DNA of 9,238 nucleotides, from contig JALTMS010000690.1 in the NCBI GenBank assembly GCA_027001345.1, positions 1-9,238 on the forward strand, written 5' to 3'. The position numbers and the translations under genes were made by a program. This stretch comes from Acidobacteriota bacterium (lineage in GTDB: Bacteria; Acidobacteriota; Polarisedimenticolia; J045). The notes beneath the pieces are model-generated. The model saw only the letters and a list, made by a program, of their open reading frames with translations. It made no database searches and was not told where the DNA came from. Every line of letters begins with the position of its first letter. Positions within the stretch are counted from its first letter, which is position 1. Shown in pieces: positions 6,424 to 9,238 of this stretch.

Positions 6424-7755
6424 TCAGTCCAGCGCCCGCTCGAGGGCGGTGCAGACGTCCACCGCGTTGGTCACCCGACAGTGCGCTCCGGTGGGCGGCA
6501 GAAAGTATTCCGCCGAACCCTCCTCCCCGCACAGCAGCAGCAGCCAGCCCGGGGATACCAGGCCCTGGGGCCGGTCGGTGATCGCCTCGTAGAGGGTCTG
6601 CCGGTCGAGACTCGCCACCTGGTCGAGCCGCTCGCCCACGGCGCCGACCAGCAGGTCGTCGTCGAGCACCACCTGCCCGATCTCTCCCTCGGCGCCCGGC
6701 TCTTGCGCCGCCGACCGGGGCGGCTCGGTGGGAATCAGTGCCATCGCCAGACGCGTGACGGTGCGCTCGTCGCTCTCCGGGGCGACTCCCAGGCGACGGA
6801 TCGTGCGGCGTAGCTCCCAGTGGGCGATCCAGGCGTTCTCGTCGAGCAGGAAGACCGGCAGATCGACGGGCGCCGCCCGGGCCCGCAGCTCTTGCTCGTC
6901 GCGAACGAAGCTCGCCTTGACCACGCAGCCCCGGGAGTCGCCGTGGCGGCTCTCGCCGCCCATCGCGCCGGGCGCCGGTCGCCGCACGACACCGACTCCT
7001 TCGGGGAACGCCAGCACCTCGTCCGCGTCGGGTTCGACCTGCAAGCGATCGACCCGCACTACGGCGACGGACTCTTCCACCACCGCGCCGGGCACCGGCA
7101 TGGTGCGCAGGGTCTGCACCGGAGCGGTGGCCGTCGCCGCGGTGAGCTGCTCGCACAGTGGGACGACGATCTCTTCCCGACTCAAGCCGGTGCTGCTGCC
7201 TGCGAAAGCCTGCTCTTCGTCGGCGGCAGGCGGCAGGGGACGCCGCGAGAAGACGACCGCCGTCCGGCCGTCGAGGCACAGCCACGAGGGCATCCGGCTG
7301 CGCGTGGCGATCGAGGCGCCATCGAAGGGAGCCCGGTCGATCCGGCCCGCGAAAGGCTGCCGGAAAGCCCGGGCCGAGAGTCCCGACAGCACCCGGCGCA
7401 ACAGGTCGTCGTAGTCCTGGGCGTCGGCGGCTTCCATGTCGAGGGCCATGAGCACCGTGCCCCGCTCCTCGGTCTCGAGGCGCGGGCCGCCGCCGTCGCC
7501 GGCCCGCCTTTCTTCGATGAAATCGATCTGATAAACCGTGGGCATCACCCGCTGCTCGGAGCACTGCCAACCACCGTCTTCGCATGGCGCCGGGACTTCG
7601 ACACGCACCCCGAAGGCCTCGCGCAGATGCACCACGCCGGTGGTGATGTCGGTGGGCATCACCCGGCGATAGACCTCCTCGGCAGCGGTGGGAGTCACTG
7701 CGAGCAGGACCAGCAGCCAGGCAGTCTGTCGGCGGGAAACCGTGGATCGGACCAT
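6424..7755 (-). CDS. Unrecognised exported protein with eight cysteines
   Basis: 443 residues from ATG at 7755, which has GGGGAGGAGG ending 4 bases upstream. The N-terminus is a clear signal peptide: Arg3, Arg8 and Arg9, a hydrophobic core WLLVLLAV (13-20), and probable cleavage after TAA near residue 25. No lipobox cysteine is present, so it is probably a free periplasmic or secreted protein. The mature chain carries eight cysteines (58, 65, 160, 201, 277, 409, 426, 435), an even number consistent with up to four disulfides. I recognise no domain. The C-terminal segment 401-438 has SPGWLLLLCG and AHCRVTNAVDVC, and the middle is acidic with Ala/Pro-rich linkers. The frame could extend to 7830, but that would pass over the -10 element at 7778-7783. 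It is divergent from the hydrolase gene and ends 13 bp from the DUF4003-like gene. Confidence 0.82.
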   Translation of the reverse strand: MVRSTVSRRQTAWLLVLLAVTPTAAEEVYRRVMPTDITTGVVHLREAFGVRVEVPAPCEDGGWQCSEQRVMPTVYQIDFIEERRAGDGGGPRLETEERGTVLMALDMEAADAQDYDDLLRRVLSGLSARAFRQPFAGRIDRAPFDGASIATRSRMPSWLCLDGRTAVVFSRRPLPPAADEEQAFAGSSTGLSREEIVVPLCEQLTAATATAPVQTLRTMPVPGAVVEESVAVVRVDRLQVEPDADEVLAFPEGVGVVRRPAPGAMGGESRHGDSRGCVVKASFVRDEQELRARAAPVDLPVFLLDENAWIAHWELRRTIRRLGVAPESDERTVTRLAMALIPTEPPRSAAQEPGAEGEIGQVVLDDDLLVGAVGERLDQVASLDRQTLYEAITDRPQGLVSPGWLLLLCGEEGSAEYFLPPTGAHCRVTNAVDVCTALERALD

Positions 7756-7777
7756 CGAACCTCCTCCCCGGAGGGTG

Positions 7778-7783
7778 ATGATA
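7778..7783 (-). promoter_or_regulatory. -10 element (TATCAT) for the exported eight-cysteine protein
   Basis: On the minus strand TATCAT matches five of six bases of TATAAT and predicts a start of transcription near 7771. That gives a leader of about 16 bases containing the GGAGGAGG ribosome site. No good -35 is present at the right distance; the position holds GGGTCG-type sequence inside the repeats at 7791-7812, so an activator or an alternative sigma factor could be involved. Confidence 0.45.
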
Positions 7784-7790
7784 GCAGCCC

Positions 7791-7812
7791 GACCCGAGCC
7801 GACCCGGGCTCG
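7791..7812. repeat. Inverted repeat plus 10-bp-spaced direct repeat in divergent promoter region
   Basis: CGAGCC (7795-7800) and GGCTCG (7807-7812) form a perfect 6-bp inverted repeat around GACCCG. GACCCG also occurs at 7791-7796 and 7801-7806, exactly 10 bases apart, which is one helical turn. The block lies at about -20 to -41 relative to the predicted start for the minus-strand gene, where a regulator could act. It may also be simple GC-rich redundancy. Confidence 0.35.
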
Positions 7813-7824
7813 CAGCGGCGCCTG

Positions 7825-7852
7825 TTGCATCGCCGGGAATCGCGGCTACCCT
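7825..7852 (+). promoter_or_regulatory. Candidate promoter of the metallo-hydrolase gene
   Basis: TTGCAT (7825-7830, TTG conserved) and TACCCT (7847-7852, TANNNT pattern) are separated by 16 bases. They predict transcription from about 7859 and a leader near 37 bases. The match is modest and chance occurrence is possible, although T-rich hexamers are scarce in this region. Confidence 0.35.
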
Positions 7853-7895
7853 CGACCCGGCGCCAGAAAGCAGCGCTGATGAGGACTCTCGGACG

Positions 7896-8522
7896 GTGAG
7901 AATCGAGACGATTCCCGTCGGCCCCTTGCAGGTCAACTGTTACCTGATAGCCGACGCCGACAGCGGACGGACCCTGGTGGTCGATCCCGGCGAGGATGCC
8001 GGGCGCATCGCCGCGGAGATCCGGCGGGCGGGGTTCGAGCCCTGCGCCCTGCTGGCGACCCACGGCCATTTCGATCACGTCGGTGCCGTCGCGCCCCTGC
8101 GTCGCCTGCTCGGCGAGATCCCCTTCCTGGCCCACCGCGACGACCTGTTTCTGATCGACTCCTGTCGCCAGGCGGCGGCCCGCTGGCACCTGGAGGTCGA
8201 GGACTGCCCGGCCCCCGACAGCTTCATCGAAGATGGCCAGGTGCTCGAAGTCGGCTCCCTGCGCATCGAGGTGCGGCACACGCCGGGACACTCTCCGGGA
8301 GGCGTGAGCCTGGTGGCGCCGGGCCATCTCTTCCCCGGTGACACCCTCTTCCACCGCTCGGTGGGGCGCACCGATTTTCGCGGGGGGGATCCGGAGCAAC
8401 TGGCCCGGTCGATTCGCGAGCGGCTCTATTCCCTGGCCGACGCCACCGTGGTCCATCCCGGCCATGGTCCGACGACCACCATCGGAGAGGAGAAGCTCGA
8501 AAACCCCTTCGTCAGGGGCTGA
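7896..8522 (+). CDS. MBL-fold metallo-hydrolase, YcbL/glyoxalase II type
   Basis: 208 residues, the length of the compact YcbL-type glyoxalase II relatives, which lack the C-terminal helical domain of classical GloB. All metal ligands of the two-metal site are visible: THGHFDH (His56, His58, Asp60, His61), His132 in TPGHSPG, Asp149 in FPGDTLF, and His190 in HPGHGP. The C-terminal TTIGEEKLENPF is characteristic of this subgroup. The likely reaction is hydrolysis of S-lactoylglutathione or another thioester in the cytoplasm; the real substrate cannot be read from the sequence. The start is GTG at 7896, giving the usual N-terminus (MRIETIPVGPLQVNCYL), with GAGG 11 bases upstream. It is divergent from the exported eight-cysteine gene, and its end lies only 5 bp from the convergent comM-like gene. 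Confidence 0.94.
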   Translation: MRIETIPVGPLQVNCYLIADADSGRTLVVDPGEDAGRIAAEIRRAGFEPCALLATHGHFDHVGAVAPLRRLLGEIPFLAHRDDLFLIDSCRQAAARWHLEVEDCPAPDSFIEDGQVLEVGSLRIEVRHTPGHSPGGVSLVAPGHLFPGDTLFHRSVGRTDFRGGDPEQLARSIRERLYSLADATVVHPGHGPTTTIGEEKLENPFVRG

Positions 8523-8527
8523 GCCGC

Positions 8528-9238
8528 TCACTCGTCGAGTCGATCGAGGCTGCGATAGGACACCGCCTCGGCAATGTCGGCCACCGCGATCACCTCACGA
8601 CCCGCCAGATCGGCCAGGGTGCGAGCCAGCTTGAGCAGCCGATCGTGGGCCCGGGCCGACAGGCGCAGGCGCTCCATCGCCGCGTCGAGGGCCCGCCGGG
8701 CATCGGCAGCCAGCGCGCAGGCCTCGACCAGGTCGCCGGCGCGCAGGTGGGCGTTGGAGGTCACGCCCCAGCGGGCATTGCGCTCGACCTGCACGGCCCG
8801 GGCGGCGACGACCCGCTGCCGGACCTCCGCCGAGCACTCGCCGGCCCGGGAGCGGGACAGCTCGGCGGCGCTGACCGCCCGTACGGGCACGTGCATGTCG
8901 ATGCGATCGAGGAGGGGACCGGAGATCCGGCCCCGATAACGGGCGACGGCTCCACTCGAACAGCGACACTCGCGTAGCGAGCAGCCATACCAGCCGCAGG
9001 GACAGGGATTCATCGCCGCGGCGAGAATGAAGCGTGCCGGAAAGCGCGCCCGGCCGGCGACCCGCACCAGGGTCACCTCGCCGTCCTCGAGGGGCTGACG
9101 GAGATTCTCCAGCACGTGGCGCGGAAACTCGGGCAGCTCGTCGAGGAAGAGCACACCGTGGGTCGCCAGGGAGACCTCCCCCGGCCGGGGCGGACTCCCT
9201 CCGCCGATCAGCCCTGCCGGTGAGACGCTGTGGTGGGG
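8528..9238 (-). CDS. comM: ComM/YifB-family AAA+ ATPase (Mg-chelatase-like), 5'-truncated by window edge
   Basis: 236 C-terminal residues of a protein normally near 500. The frame remains open to 9238, beginning with PHHSVSPAGLIGGG, the conserved segment just before Walker B. Visible elements are Walker B GVLFLDELPEF (about 9125-9157), the sensor-1 region AAAMNPCPCG, and the family's cysteine cluster NPCPCGWYGC followed by CRC, possibly metal-binding. An arginine-containing ISGPLLDRIDMHV follows, then the C-terminal lid ending in LADLAGREVIAVADIAEAVSYR. Walker A and the N-terminal Lon-like domain lie outside the window. ComM is a hexameric helicase that promotes branch migration during natural transformation in competent species; it is also kept in many bacteria not known to be competent. 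A GTG at 9154 is an internal codon, not the start. It is convergent with the hydrolase gene. Confidence 0.96.
   Translation of the reverse strand, partial: PHHSVSPAGLIGGGSPPRPGEVSLATHGVLFLDELPEFPRHVLENLRQPLEDGEVTLVRVAGRARFPARFILAAAMNPCPCGWYGCSLRECRCSSGAVARYRGRISGPLLDRIDMHVPVRAVSAAELSRSRAGECSAEVRQRVVAARAVQVERNARWGVTSNAHLRAGDLVEACALAADARRALDAAMERLRLSARAHDRLLKLARTLADLAGREVIAVADIAEAVSYRSLDRLDE

Noticed and set aside
6820..7899. 359-codon plus-strand open frame opposite the exported protein
   Set aside because: It would run over the divergent promoter region and into the start of the hydrolase gene. The minus-strand gene has a signal peptide, ribosome site and -10 element.
5993..7936. Long minus-strand open frame (647 codons) across two genes
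   Set aside because: It is antisense to the DUF4003-like gene and a frame shadow of the exported eight-cysteine protein. Its composition is extremely Arg/Gly/Ala-rich and lacks recognisable motifs.
8960..9020. Cysteine cluster in the ComM-like protein as a novel metal site
   Set aside because: NPCPCG with downstream CRC is a regular feature of many ComM/YifB homologues, so it is not unusual here.

Overview
This is a GC-rich bacterial chromosome segment (my impression is close to 70% GC) holding nine protein genes: seven complete, two cut by the window edges. I see no rRNA, tRNA, CRISPR array, transposase or integrase, and nothing phage-like or plasmid-like. Coding is dense and base use is even, so it reads as core chromosome. 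The gene set does not fix the phylum. GC-rich, Gram-negative-type lineages such as Acidobacteriota, Myxococcota or relatives are plausible, but that is only an inference.

Layout, left to right: (1) 1-1808 +, the C-terminal two thirds of the mismatch repair ATPase MutS. (2) 1787-4338 on the minus strand, a tight four-gene operon read right to left. It encodes a MauE/DoxX-like membrane protein fused to a cysteine-free thioredoxin-like domain, an exported thioredoxin-fold protein with a WCPHC site, an RsbW/SpoIIAB-type anti-sigma factor, and an RsbV/SpoIIAA-type STAS antagonist. The junctions are ATGA overlap, 7-bp gap, GTGA overlap. A good sigma70-like promoter (TTGCCA-17-TATTCT) lies ahead of the first gene. 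(3) 4466-6410 +, a D-2-hydroxyacid dehydrogenase followed after 28 bp by a helical protein resembling the DUF4003 family. (4) 6424-7755 -, an unrecognised exported protein with eight cysteines. (5) 7896-8522 +, a compact glyoxalase II/YcbL-type metallo-beta-lactamase hydrolase. (6) 8528-9238 -, the C-terminal part of a ComM/YifB AAA+ ATPase.

There are two divergent control regions, 4339-4465 and 7756-7895; both contain recognisable promoter elements and symmetrical sequences near them. The convergent gene ends are packed very closely: a 22-bp overlap, then gaps of 13 bp and 5 bp. No hairpin-plus-T-run terminator was seen.

The most interesting item is the four-gene operon, because it couples an envelope thiol-redox module to a cytoplasmic partner-switching pair. 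Each part belongs to a known family. Their joint function, for example redox-gated sigma-factor control, is only a hypothesis. No sigma factor or PP2C phosphatase is encoded in the window.
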